Shown one piece after another: positions 34,709 through 43,625 of a stretch of 51,052 nt of DNA (within the stretch, counting starts at the first letter, position 1; the number at the start of each line of letters is the position of its first letter). The position numbers were made by a program, and so were the translations under genes. The notes under the pieces were generated by a model. That model was not told where the DNA came from. It ran no database searches and worked only from the letters and a program-made list of their open reading frames with translations. The DNA is taken from assembly GCA_000403415.2 (NCBI GenBank), contig KE159697.1, positions 1 to 51,052 on the forward strand, written 5' to 3'. Source of the stretch: Firmicutes bacterium M10-2. Lineage in GTDB: Bacteria > Bacillota_I > Bacilli_A > Erysipelotrichales > Erysipelotrichaceae.

Positions 34709-35383
34709 TTATTTCCGATAGAGATCAATATAGTCGAAATGTTCTCTTAATCCCGCCATGCTCAGGCGAAGATCGTTTTGAAGCAATCCCTGTACAATAT
34801 GGCGATGGGTCAGTTCAAGCTGTCTGGCCGTCTGCATTCCATGGATAATATGCGAGCGCATCATCTTGATATGCGATTCGATAAAACTCGTAAAAGCACG
34901 ATAATTCGCAATAAGAAAATCATTGCGGCTTGCATTTACGATCGTTTGATGAATGATCCAATCGTATTTGGTGCGTTCTTCTTCGGAAGCGGCTTTTTCC
35001 AAATTGGCCAAAGCTCTCGATAATATTTCCTTTTCTTCTTTTGTGATATACTTATTGGCCAGTTTCAAGGCCGATTCTTCGATCTTCCAGCGAAATTCGA
35101 TAATTTGCTGTTCGTTGATACTTTTCAAAAAATACATAAAAGAAAGCATTTCGCTCATCATATCGTCAAAATTCAGCGAAATATAATTTCCCGACCCGTG
35201 ATGCGAAGTGATTACACCGATATTTTCCATGACCCTCAAGCCTTCCCTGACCGAATTGCGGCTGATTCCCAACCGGAGCGCAAGCTCTCGTTCCGTAGGT
35301 AATTTACTTCCGGGACCGTACACTCCCGAAATGATATTTTCCTTGATAAATCCGGTCACCTTCTCGTATGTTTTTTCTGCCAT
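34709..35383 (-). CDS. GntR family regulator, FCD (FadR) type
   Basis: A 224-residue regulator. The N-terminal winged helix (about 5-75) reads GSKLPTERELALRLGISRN, then SVREGLRVMENIGVI with a HGSGNYIS wing; the C-terminal FCD helical domain (about 95-220) carries the ligand-metal residues in histidines such as HIKMMR and LTHRHIVQ. FCD members sense organic acids or sugar acids. The VanY-like gene lies in front on the same strand, 20 nt away, so both may be one unit. No target is evident. Confidence 0.88.
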   Translation of the reverse strand: MAEKTYEKVTGFIKENIISGVYGPGSKLPTERELALRLGISRNSVREGLRVMENIGVITSHHGSGNYISLNFDDMMSEMLSFMYFLKSINEQQIIEFRWKIEESALKLANKYITKEEKEILSRALANLEKAASEEERTKYDWIIHQTIVNASRNDFLIANYRAFTSFIESHIKMMRSHIIHGMQTARQLELTHRHIVQGLLQNDLRLSMAGLREHFDYIDLYRK

Positions 35384-35403
35384 GCCCTTTCTCTCTCCTT
35401 TTA

Positions 35404-36123
35404 TTATTCAATGTGCAAATATTCTTCCAAACATAACCCGGAATTTTTGATGTCAGTTGCTTCTTCGCCTATATAACGAATATGCCAAGGTTCGGCAACA
35501 TATCCCGTGATTGCTTCTTTTCCTTCTTGATAGCGAACGATAAATCCGTATTCATCCGCATGATCTAAGAGCCACTGGGCTTCTGTTTCGTTTTCTACCA
35601 GCATACCATTTGTATGTTTTAAATCGTAAGCAAGTCCTGTTTGATGTTCCGAATATCCCGGCCGCGCCGAAAACGTATCCGCTTGTTCCTGCCCATAAGC
35701 ATTTACGTAAGACGAATAAAGATCTGCTTGCGTTTCATAAGAACGAAATCCGCTGTAATCTTGAGAAATATCTAAGCCTAAAGATTGCATATCCGCAATC
35801 AATTGATGAAGCGCAGCCGAAGCCGTCGGATCTTCTCCGGGTGCATAATCAGCCGGAACCCCATATTTCTTGTTAACCACCACGATCCCGTTAATCGTTG
35901 TCGTATTGCCGTCGTTTTCGATCACCGGCTGCTGATTGCTTTTTTCATTTCCCGACTCTTCCGTCGTATGATTTTCTTCTTCGTGCTGTGCATCTTTTTC
36001 CGAAAATTCCTGCTCTGAAAGTTCGCGATAATGCAATTCTTGCTCGTTTGCCGCACACCCTGCCACAAGAACAAAGCAAACGCACGACCCAAGTAAAAGT
36101 CTTTTTTTTCTATTCATGCCCAT
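35404..36123 (-). CDS. D-Ala-D-Ala carboxypeptidase lipoprotein, VanY family
   Basis: A 239-residue exported lipoprotein. A short lysine-arginine start and hydrophobic stretch end in the lipobox LVAGC (lipidated Cys23), followed by a Glu/Ser-rich linker to about residue 65. The VanY-type zinc carboxypeptidase domain shows SGFRSYETQ, SEHQTGLAYDL (zinc His and Asp) and EPWHIRYIG (zinc His). It trims the terminal D-alanine of peptidoglycan stem peptides outside the cell. AAAGGTAC lies six nt before the first ATG; a second ATG two codons later is possible. Confidence 0.92.
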   Translation of the reverse strand: MGMNRKKRLLLGSCVCFVLVAGCAANEQELHYRELSEQEFSEKDAQHEEENHTTEESGNEKSNQQPVIENDGNTTTINGIVVVNKKYGVPADYAPGEDPTASAALHQLIADMQSLGLDISQDYSGFRSYETQADLYSSYVNAYGQEQADTFSARPGYSEHQTGLAYDLKHTNGMLVENETEAQWLLDHADEYGFIVRYQEGKEAITGYVAEPWHIRYIGEEATDIKNSGLCLEEYLHIE

Positions 36124-36160
36124 ATTGTACCTTTTTCACTTCAAAACGAAAAGAAAACTT

Positions 36161-36190
36161 CAAAAAAAAGCATCCAGATCTTGGATACTT
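36161..36190 (-). terminator. Terminator of brnQ
   Basis: On the minus strand AGTATCCA pairs with TGGATGCT (one mismatch), followed by T8. It overlaps the brnQ stop codon. Confidence 0.8.
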
Positions 36191-37283
36191 ATTCGACGGA
36201 TTCTTTTTTGAAAAGCCCGTAAACCAAAAGCAGAATGGCCAGCGGACATAAGAAATTCAAAATCGGAGCGGATATGCTCAAGATTGCATCCAATCCAAAA
36301 CAAGATACAATCAATCCGGCCAACGTAAACACGATCAGCCATCTTTGATAAGAATACTTCGGGATCAGCTCATGAAAATACGTCGATACACAACTTAACA
36401 AACCTGTGCATACATTAAAGCATGCAATCAGGAAAATCATTGCGTTGACAAGCTGTCCGAACGAACCGAACAACTGCTCGGAAAGCATTGACAATACTTG
36501 TGCCCCGTTCGTGCAAGCCAGCAACGTTTCGGATCTCATCATGCCTGAAAAAGCAAGCAGACCATAAACCCCTGCAAGCAAGATTCCGGCTATAAGTGCT
36601 GCTCGGATCAAGATGGCATGAATCGCTTTTTTGCCATGGATACCTTCGCTTTTAATATTCATGATCATAACATTGCCAAAGCAAAATGCCGCAAGAATAT
36701 CCATCGTTTGATAGCCTTCCACAAAGCCCACCCCAAAAGGATTGTGATCATAATGAACGATCACCTGACTGACTTCATCAGGCAAGATCAACGAGCCGAC
36801 ACATACGATTCCCACCAAAACAAGAAGGATCGGCGACATCACTTTTCCCAAAACATCTTTGAGCTTGTTCGGATGCAAGGCAACAAAAAAAGAGCATCCG
36901 AAAAAACAAAAGGCGAACAGGAATCGAAACAAGCTCGTGTCGGGTAAAATCCAATTGAACATTTCAAAGCTTGTTGTGGCCGTACGTGGTATCGCGATAC
37001 ATGGACCGATCAGCAAGTACACTAAAGACATGAACAAGATGGCGAACGGTTTTGAAATAGTCGATAACATGCTTTTTCCATCCTTAAATTTCGAAAGGAT
37101 AATAATTGCCAATATCGGAACAATGACCGAAGTACAAATAAACCCAAGGAGGGCCAAAGGCGTATTGGCAGCAGCCTGCACACCTAAAAAGGGTGCAAAA
37201 ATTAAATTTCCAGCCCCGAAAAACATCGAAAAGAGCATGAGGCCGACCCAGAATATTTTACTAAAAGGTATCTTATTTTTCAT
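36189..37283 (-). CDS. brnQ: Branched-chain amino acid carrier BrnQ (LIVCS family)
   Basis: A 364-residue symporter for leucine, isoleucine and valine with about ten membrane segments. The N-terminal signature GLMLFSMFFGAGNLIFAPFL (residues 14-33) is that of the LIVCS family, followed by GPCIAIPRTATTSFEM near residue 95. It is shorter than usual (about 430-450), because the region after helix 10 is missing; whether that is natural or a loss cannot be told. It stands alone; its start region lies next to the DUF4186-like gene, 37 nt away. Confidence 0.87.
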   Translation of the reverse strand: MKNKIPFSKIFWVGLMLFSMFFGAGNLIFAPFLGVQAAANTPLALLGFICTSVIVPILAIIILSKFKDGKSMLSTISKPFAILFMSLVYLLIGPCIAIPRTATTSFEMFNWILPDTSLFRFLFAFCFFGCSFFVALHPNKLKDVLGKVMSPILLVLVGIVCVGSLILPDEVSQVIVHYDHNPFGVGFVEGYQTMDILAAFCFGNVMIMNIKSEGIHGKKAIHAILIRAALIAGILLAGVYGLLAFSGMMRSETLLACTNGAQVLSMLSEQLFGSFGQLVNAMIFLIACFNVCTGLLSCVSTYFHELIPKYSYQRWLIVFTLAGLIVSCFGLDAILSISAPILNFLCPLAILLLVYGLFKKESVE

Positions 37284-37319
37284 GACATCATGATACCATT
37301 CTGTAAAAAAAAACGTTAC

Positions 37320-37946
37320 TCAAATGCGTTCAAGTTCTTTTTCAATCCATTCTTTTTGCAGCATTAAGACTTCTTGTTTTTCCTTGGCTGTCAGCTTTCT
37401 TTCTTTCGGGACATGATGCCATTTTTCCAGGCAGCCTCTGCAGCAGGTTGCGGTCGCGTGCTGAGCCACGAAAACAGGATGACCTTTCATCGGAGTCTGC
37501 TTTCCGTCGTTTTTCAAAACCGGGACAAACAACCGTGGCTCCAAAAGAAGCAAAGCATGAGCCATAAGTGTTTCCATCCCCTTTTTTCTTGCATAAGCTA
37601 TAAGCTTTTTATTCAAATGAAAAGACGAACGAAACGCACTTTGCTTTAAATCGTTCCAAGTCGAAAAGGAACGTTCGATCGGAAAAACAAGCTCAAGTTG
37701 TGCCCGTTGTGCCTGCTCTTTCCGTTTTTCTTCAGGAATATTCCACAGCTTTTTATCTTTGATCAATTGCGCAGGAAGACTTTGTATATGAAAAGAAAGT
37801 TCGTGAACTAAACAATACGCATACAAATCGATTATTTGCTCATAAGTGCACACCTTTTCCATATTGCTCAGATCTAGGATCACCCCATCGATTGCGCTTG
37901 AATCCCATTGTTGATTTTCAAAATCCTTCATATATTTTTTTGGCAT
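37320..37946 (-). CDS. DUF4186-like protein
   Basis: A 208-residue protein. The C-terminal part contains GHPVFVAQHATATCCRGCLE, then KWHHVPKERKLT, a motif I associate with DUF4186; the Cys-Cys-x-x-Cys with neighbouring His suggests metal binding. The N-terminal 100 residues are helical and not recognised. The ATG at 37946 follows AAAGGAG; the frame upstream runs into prfB and is not used. It lies 38 nt behind prfB with a terminator between them. Function unknown. Confidence 0.7.
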   Translation of the reverse strand: MPKKYMKDFENQQWDSSAIDGVILDLSNMEKVCTYEQIIDLYAYCLVHELSFHIQSLPAQLIKDKKLWNIPEEKRKEQAQRAQLELVFPIERSFSTWNDLKQSAFRSSFHLNKKLIAYARKKGMETLMAHALLLLEPRLFVPVLKNDGKQTPMKGHPVFVAQHATATCCRGCLEKWHHVPKERKLTAKEKQEVLMLQKEWIEKELERI

Positions 37947-37961
37947 TTTTTCTCCTTTCTT

Positions 37962-37986
37962 AAAAAAAGCCATCCTAAGACGGCTT
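37962..37986 (-). terminator. Terminator of prfB
   Basis: On the minus strand AAGCCGTC pairs with GGATGGCTT around TTA, followed by T7. Confidence 0.65.
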
Positions 37987-39086
37987 ATTGAATTTGAGAT
38001 TTTAAATACGCAAAGATGAACTCGTCCAAATCGCCATCCAGTACATTTTGTACTTGGCTCGTTTCGCATCCGGTACGGACATCTTTGATCAAGCTGTATG
38101 GATGAAGAACATAATTTCGAATTTGAGATCCCCACTCGTTAGCGGCCTGTTCCCCTTTGAGAGCGGCAATCTTTTTTTCTTGTTCTTCGATTTCTCTTTG
38201 ATACAATCTGGATTTTAAGATACGCAATGCTTCTTCCCTGTTTTGGATCTGACTGCGTCCCGATTGGCAAGTTGCGACAATCCCGGTTGGCTTATGCACC
38301 ATACGAATCGCCGAATCGGTCTTGTTGATGTGCTGTCCTCCGGCTCCCGATGCCCGTTTTGTTTCAATGATTAAATCTTCCGGTTTGATTTCGATTTCGA
38401 TTTCTTCATTAAACTGCGGCATAACATCCAACGAAGCAAAAGACGTATGTCTTCTGGCTCCGGAATCAAACGGCGAAATGCGCACCAAGCGATGTACCCC
38501 TTTTTCGGACTTTAGATACCCGTATGCTTTTTCGCCTTCTACTAAAAACGTAACACTTTTAATACCGGCTTCTTCTCCCGGCAAATAATCCAAGACTGTC
38601 ACTTTGTATCCATGTTTTTCCGCATATCGTGTATACATACGATACAACATTCCGGCCCAGTCACAGCTTTCCGTGCCTCCCGCTCCCGGATGAATTTCAA
38701 GAATTGCGTTGGAGTTATCATATTCGTGAGAAAGAAGAACTTTCATTTCGAATTGTTCGAACGTTTTATCCACTTCCTCGTATTCTTCCTGAGCAAGCAT
38801 CATCAATTCTTCATCAAAGCTTGTTTTTAACTCATCTGCAGTTTCATTCAAAGAAACGAGCTCCTCGTGCAAAGAAGCGTATGAATCGATAATGTCTTTC
38901 AATGCGTTTCTTTTACGAATTGTCGCTTGGGCCGATTTTTGATCGCTCCAAAAATTTTCCCCAAGCATTTGCTCGTCAAGTTTTTTTATTTCGCTTTCTT
39001 TTTGAGCGAGGTCAAAGTGACTCACCTAGAAGGTCCAACTTTTCTAGGTGAGTAGATACTGCTTGTTTTAATTCATATAGTTCCAT
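37985..39086 (-). CDS. prfB: Peptide chain release factor 2 with programmed +1 frameshift
   Basis: RF2 ends translation at UGA and UAA. The first frame (39086 to 39012, 24 codons, MELYELKQ...) ends CTT TGA; a +1 shift at CTTTGAC at 39017-39011 continues the main frame (DLAQKESEIKKL...). A Shine-Dalgarno-like AGGTGAG lies just before the shift site. The main part holds the recognition tripeptide SPF (RISPFDSGARR) and the catalytic GGQ (SGAGGQHIN). Full product about 366 residues. The start ATG overlaps the secA stop by one nt (TAATG), so the two are an operon. A 9-bp hairpin overlaps the frameshift site. Confidence 0.94.
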
Positions 39087-41548
39087 TAGGCTTGTGCTCC
39101 TTTGACTTTTTGGGCTTTTTGGGCTTCTTTGGCTTTTTTTACGATTTCTTCTTTTTTCGTAGTCACTCTTCGAATCCGCACTTTTAATAAGAAAAAGGCA
39201 ATTTCGCGATCAATTCGCTGATTCATTTCTTCGAACATATCGAAGCCTTCCTGCACATATTGCTGCAGAGGATTATTCTGCGCATAAGATCGTAAATAAA
39301 TTCCGCTTCTTAATTTATCCATACGGTCGATATGCTCGATCCAGTTGCGGTCCATATTGCGAAGGACCACAGTCTTTTCAAACGGAAGGAACTGACCTTG
39401 GACATCCTTGATTTCGTTTTCATAATCCGTCCAAATCTTGTTTATAGAGTATTCTTTAATCTGATCATAGCTTTTTCCTTCAAGATCGCTTGCATGAATG
39501 GAACGTTCATCCTGAAGTCCCATCATTTCCAAAGATTTGACGTATCCCGGAATATCCACTGTGCCTTTGCGGGAATCAGAAATATTTGCCTGCAAAGTCT
39601 GATCGATCACTTTTTCGAAAATGACTTTGACCATATCGTGCACGTTTTCGCTTTCCAAAATCTTGTTGCGCTGAGCATAGATGATTTCACGTTGCCGACG
39701 AAGGACATCATCATAATCCAACAGCTGCTTTCGGGAATCGAAGTTGAAACCCTCAACTCGTTTTTGGGCCATCGTAATCGATTTCGTCACTGTTTTCGAT
39801 TCAATCTGCTCATCGCCCATTTTCGAGAAAAGTCCTTGAAGTTTATCTCCGCCGAAACGAACCATCAAAGAATCTTCCAGGGAAACGTAAAATTTAGAGA
39901 ATCCCGGATCTCCTTGACGTCCGGAACGCCCACGCAGCTGATTGTCGATACGACGACTTTCATGCCGTTCCGATCCAAGCACCGCAAGCCCTCCAAGCTC
40001 TCTCGATTCTTTGGAAAGTTTGATATCCGTACCACGTCCGGCCATGTTGGTCGCAATCGTTACTGCTCCAACTTGTCCGGCTTTTGCGACGATTTCCGCT
40101 TCACGAGCGTGGTTTTTCGCATTCAGAACTTCATGAGGGATTTTTTCTTTTTTCAACATTTTCGAAATCAATTCGGATGTTTCGACCGCAATCGTTCCGA
40201 CCAGAACAGGTTGTCCTTTCGCATGAAGTTCTTTGACACGATTAACCAAAGCGCGATACTTGTCTTCCTTGCGGGCATAGATCTCATCGGACATATCGTC
40301 ACGAACGACCGGTTTGTTCGTCGGGATCACAATAACTTTCATATTGTAAGTTGAAAGGAATTCTTCTTCTTCGGTCTTTGCCGTTCCTGTCATACCGGCC
40401 AGCTTTTCGTAAAGACGGAAAAAGTTTTGATAAGTGATCGTGGCAAGCGTCGAAGTTTCTTCTTTGATCGGCACGCCCTCTTTCGCTTCGATCGCTTGGT
40501 GCAACCCATCGCTGTATGCACGTCCCGGCATCATACGACCGGTAAACTGATCGACGATCACGATTTCCTGATCATCGTTGACAACGTATTCCACACCTTT
40601 CATCATGATGTAGTTTGCCCGCAGCGCCTGATTGATATGATGGACAAGCTGCGTATGTTCCAAATCGTACAAGTTTGAAATATTAAAGAATTTCTCGGCT
40701 TTTTTTACGCCTTCTTCCGAAAGCATGACTTGTCGGGTCTTTTCGTCAATGTCATAATCGCCGGAAATCAATGTTTTCTCATGTGTGTGTTTATCCGTTT
40801 CATATTCCGGGGCAGTCAGCGTTTTAACGAACCGATCCGCACCGATATATAAATTGGCAGTCTGTTTCTTTCCTCCGGAAATGATCAGCGGTGTTCTTGA
40901 TTCATCGATCAAAACCGAATCGACCTCATCAATGATTGCCATATGAAGTCCACGCATTACACGATCCTTTACATCTGTAACCATATTGTCGCGCAAGTAA
41001 TCAAATCCTAGTTCCGAGTTTGTCGTGTATGTAATATCGCAGTTGTAGGCTTCACGTTTTTCTCTTGGCGAAAGTTCACGCTTGTTGACACCGACAGTCA
41101 AACCAAGGAAGCGATAGATTTCTCCCATCCATGCCGCATCACGTCCGGCAAGATATTCGTTGACGGTGATCACATGTACACCTTTTCCGACCAAGGCGTT
41201 CAAATAAACAGCCATCGTAGCCGTCAAGGTTTTTCCTTCTCCCGTTTTCATTTCCGCAATATCTCCCAGGTTCATTGCCAAGGATCCCATGATCTGCACT
41301 TTATACGGTTTTTCGTTGATCACTCGATATGCGGCTTCACGAGCTGTCGCGAACGCTTCATATAAAATATCGTCTGTCGTTTCTCCTTTTGCTAAACGAT
41401 CTCTGAATTGGGTTGTTTTATTTTTTAATTCATCATCAGAAAGTTTTGAAATCTGCGGTTCGAGAGCCAAAACTTTATCTGCCATTTTTTCTAGTTTATT
41501 CAGTTCTCTTTTCTCTTCCGAAAAAAGACCTTTTAAAAATCCGGCCAT
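39086..41548 (-). CDS. secA: Preprotein translocase ATPase SecA
   Basis: The 820-residue motor of the Sec export pathway. Visible motifs: Walker A MKTGEGKTLTA near residue 100, the DEAD-type region IDEVDSVLIDES near residue 205, the motif TNMAGRGTDI near residue 490, and the helicase region GRSGRQGDPG. The end is a lysine-rich tail (IVKKAKEAQKAQKVK) without the zinc-binding SEC-C motif (CxCGSGKK...C), so it is of the type that lacks this C-terminal extension. AAGGAGGT lies upstream of the ATG. It is translationally coupled to prfB. Confidence 0.96.
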   Translation of the reverse strand: MAGFLKGLFSEEKRELNKLEKMADKVLALEPQISKLSDDELKNKTTQFRDRLAKGETTDDILYEAFATAREAAYRVINEKPYKVQIMGSLAMNLGDIAEMKTGEGKTLTATMAVYLNALVGKGVHVITVNEYLAGRDAAWMGEIYRFLGLTVGVNKRELSPREKREAYNCDITYTTNSELGFDYLRDNMVTDVKDRVMRGLHMAIIDEVDSVLIDESRTPLIISGGKKQTANLYIGADRFVKTLTAPEYETDKHTHEKTLISGDYDIDEKTRQVMLSEEGVKKAEKFFNISNLYDLEHTQLVHHINQALRANYIMMKGVEYVVNDDQEIVIVDQFTGRMMPGRAYSDGLHQAIEAKEGVPIKEETSTLATITYQNFFRLYEKLAGMTGTAKTEEEEFLSTYNMKVIVIPTNKPVVRDDMSDEIYARKEDKYRALVNRVKELHAKGQPVLVGTIAVETSELISKMLKKEKIPHEVLNAKNHAREAEIVAKAGQVGAVTIATNMAGRGTDIKLSKESRELGGLAVLGSERHESRRIDNQLRGRSGRQGDPGFSKFYVSLEDSLMVRFGGDKLQGLFSKMGDEQIESKTVTKSITMAQKRVEGFNFDSRKQLLDYDDVLRRQREIIYAQRNKILESENVHDMVKVIFEKVIDQTLQANISDSRKGTVDIPGYVKSLEMMGLQDERSIHASDLEGKSYDQIKEYSINKIWTDYENEIKDVQGQFLPFEKTVVLRNMDRNWIEHIDRMDKLRSGIYLRSYAQNNPLQQYVQEGFDMFEEMNQRIDREIAFFLLKVRIRRVTTKKEEIVKKAKEAQKAQKVKGAQA

Positions 41549-41576
41549 TGAGTACCTCCTTTTTATTGTTCATTTT

Positions 41577-41585
41577 ATAATAGCA
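41577..41585 (-). promoter_or_regulatory. Extended -10 promoter of secA-prfB
   Basis: Minus-strand TGCTATTAT about 30 nt before the start codon. No good -35 box is seen; an extended -10 promoter is plausible. The DNA further upstream has repeated CCATT/AATGG elements (41612-41666). Confidence 0.45.
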
Positions 41586-41717
41586 TACTCTGCGATTAAT
41601 CGGTGAACTATCCATTGTCTAAAGCCAATGGGATTATGAAAATTCCATTAATACAAATGCCATTAAACATGAGAACTATCACTTTTTCAACAGTTTTTTC
41701 CATTTTTTCCCGAAACA

Positions 41718-41746
41718 CAAAAAAATGAAGCCATTTCGCTTCATTT
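41718..41746 (-). terminator. Terminator of the ABC operon
   Basis: On the minus strand AAATGAAG/CTTCATTT stem with an 8-nt loop, followed by T. Confidence 0.8.
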
Positions 41747-41760
41747 CTATCAATGCTTAC

Positions 41761-42525
41761 TTATTCCAGTTCGATTCCGTTCGATAACTTTTTCAAACTG
41801 ATCAAATTCAGACACACACAAACGATTATATAATACACTGTTCCCATATAAAATATCGGAGCGACAATTGCCGGATTGCCGGCCTCATCGGAAAACATGG
41901 ACAATAAAGACGGATCAAAGAGCTTTCCGTATCCGTAAAGCGCCGCAATCGATAAAATCGAGCCCACCATATAGCATACAATTCCCGAAAGAACGGCTTT
42001 TGCTGCTTTATCTTTATAGGCACTGTATCCGATCACGATTCCCGTATATCCTGCGCTCAGTCCGAATGCGACTTCAAAATAAAACACGATTACAGTAAGC
42101 ACGATCAAATGCAAAGAGGTCATCCCCATCATCTGTGCAGCCATATCGATCATGGAGTGGATCGAATTTGATGTTCCTATCCCGATCATAATGCACAAAC
42201 ACATGCACACGATGCTCATCAGCAACAAGATCATCGAACTGCTCCAATGCGAAAGATAAATCGTTCTCGTTTTTATCGGCAAAGTATTTGTAAGATACCC
42301 TTCGTCTTTATATATATGTTTGATTGCGTCATACCATGCATGAAGAATCGGAACAAGCACGCACCCCATCAACAAAAGAGCGAACAACCCGACTAAAAGC
42401 GATTGAACTTTCGTCCCATTGTTGAAGATTCGAAACACCACAGCCCCTAAAATTACGATAAGATCATAAACAAGAACGACCTTTCCTTGGCGTTTCAGAT
42501 CATATTTCAAAAGTTTTCCTACCAT
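41761..42525 (-). CDS. ABC transporter permease
   Basis: A 254-residue membrane protein with six hydrophobic segments (for example VVLVYDLIVILGAVVFRIF and LLLMSIVCMCLCIMIGI), resembling YtrC/YtrD or ABC-2 type permeases. It overlaps the ATPase gene by seven nt, in an operon with a YtrA-type regulator. Cargo unknown; related operons respond to cell-wall antibiotics in B. subtilis. AAGGAAAA-type site is not evident because the start lies inside the upstream gene. Confidence 0.8.
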   Translation of the reverse strand: MVGKLLKYDLKRQGKVVLVYDLIVILGAVVFRIFNNGTKVQSLLVGLFALLLMGCVLVPILHAWYDAIKHIYKDEGYLTNTLPIKTRTIYLSHWSSSMILLLMSIVCMCLCIMIGIGTSNSIHSMIDMAAQMMGMTSLHLIVLTVIVFYFEVAFGLSAGYTGIVIGYSAYKDKAAKAVLSGIVCYMVGSILSIAALYGYGKLFDPSLLSMFSDEAGNPAIVAPIFYMGTVYYIIVCVCLNLISLKKLSNGIELE

Positions 42526-43220
42526 GCGTATGTCCTCCGAAAGTACTCATCGATCGAACAATTGTTGCCGGTTCGCAATTCGTCTGCTTCCTCGATCAGT
42601 TTTACTTCGCCTTCTTCCAAAATAACCACTTCGTCCAAGATCCGTTCGATATCGGCAATCATATGTGTGGAAATCAAGATCGATGATCCTTCGTCAAAGT
42701 TCGATAAAATCGTATCTAAGATATAATCTCTCGTTGCCGGATCGACCCCTCCTAGCGGCTCGTCGAGAATATACAGTTTCGCTTTGCGCGACATAACAAG
42801 GATCAATTGGAATTTTTCCTGCATTCCTTTACTCATACTGCCAATCTTCATATTCAAGTCCAGACCGAGATCACAGATCAGACGGTTTGCTTTTGAAAAA
42901 TCGAAATCTTTATAAAAATCCCGAAAGTACCGCAACACTTCATCAACCCGCATCGAACGATCCAAATACGTTCTTTCCGGCAAATAGGAAACAAGTGCTT
43001 TCGAAACAGGGCCGGGATTTTCCTGTTCGATCCGGATCTGTCCTTGATCGGGTCTTAACAATCCGCTGATCAATTTGATCAATGTGGTTTTTCCCATTCC
43101 GTTTTTTCCGATCAGTCCGATGATCTTTCCGGACGGAATAGAAAAGCTGACATTTTTTAACACCTGTTTTTTTCCGTACGATTTCGATACATTTTTTATT
43201 TCAACGATCGATTTCACCAT
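42519..43220 (-). CDS. ABC transporter ATP-binding protein
   Basis: A 233-residue ATPase. Walker A is GLIGKNGMGKTTLIK (about 35-49), Walker B is LYILDEPLGGVDP near residue 155, and the signature is the degenerate MSKGMQEKF in place of LSGGQ. H-loop histidine lies in LISTHMIAD. It pairs with the downstream permease. The start, ATG at 43220, overlaps the regulator gene by 20 nt, after AAGGAGAACG. The degenerate signature is seen in the YtrB group. Confidence 0.9.
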   Translation of the reverse strand: MVKSIVEIKNVSKSYGKKQVLKNVSFSIPSGKIIGLIGKNGMGKTTLIKLISGLLRPDQGQIRIEQENPGPVSKALVSYLPERTYLDRSMRVDEVLRYFRDFYKDFDFSKANRLICDLGLDLNMKIGSMSKGMQEKFQLILVMSRKAKLYILDEPLGGVDPATRDYILDTILSNFDEGSSILISTHMIADIERILDEVVILEEGEVKLIEEADELRTGNNCSIDEYFRRTYAW

Positions 43221-43578
43221 TTTCGTTCTCCTTTTTCAACAATTCGATCGCGTCCTTCGCACTTAAACCTAAAGCGTTCAAATCTTTTATACATTGGGCC
43301 ACGATCTGATGTGCCTGTTTTTGACGCACATCTTCAATCAGAGAACAGTTTTCGGAAACGAACTTTCCGTTCGTTCGTTCAGTATAGATCAACTTTTTCT
43401 TTTCAAGTTCCTGCAAAGCTTTTTGCATCGTATTCGGATTCACTTGGTAAATTGCCGCGAATTCACGCACAGACGGAAGTTTTTGATTCGGACCATACTG
43501 ACCGGTCAAGATGGCCTGTTCAATTTCTTCGACAAGCTGCAAATAGATGGGTCGATCATTTGAAAAAGCTTTTGCCAT
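43201..43578 (-). CDS. GntR family regulator, YtrA subfamily
   Basis: A 125-residue short GntR protein: winged helix of residues 5-75 (PIYLQLVEEIEQAILTGQYG, then KLPSVREFAAIYQVNPNTMQ) and a two-helix C-terminal end, the small dimerisation tail of YtrA types, without a ligand domain. It probably represses its own operon with the ABC transporter genes. The ATG at 43578 follows AAAGGAGAG; the frame upstream contains the site itself and is not used. Confidence 0.9.
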   Translation of the reverse strand: MAKAFSNDRPIYLQLVEEIEQAILTGQYGPNQKLPSVREFAAIYQVNPNTMQKALQELEKKKLIYTERTNGKFVSENCSLIEDVRQKQAHQIVAQCIKDLNALGLSAKDAIELLKKENENGEIDR

Positions 43579-43625
43579 ACATTTCTCTCCTTTCACTGTA
43601 TCACTGACCTAATACAATAATACAG

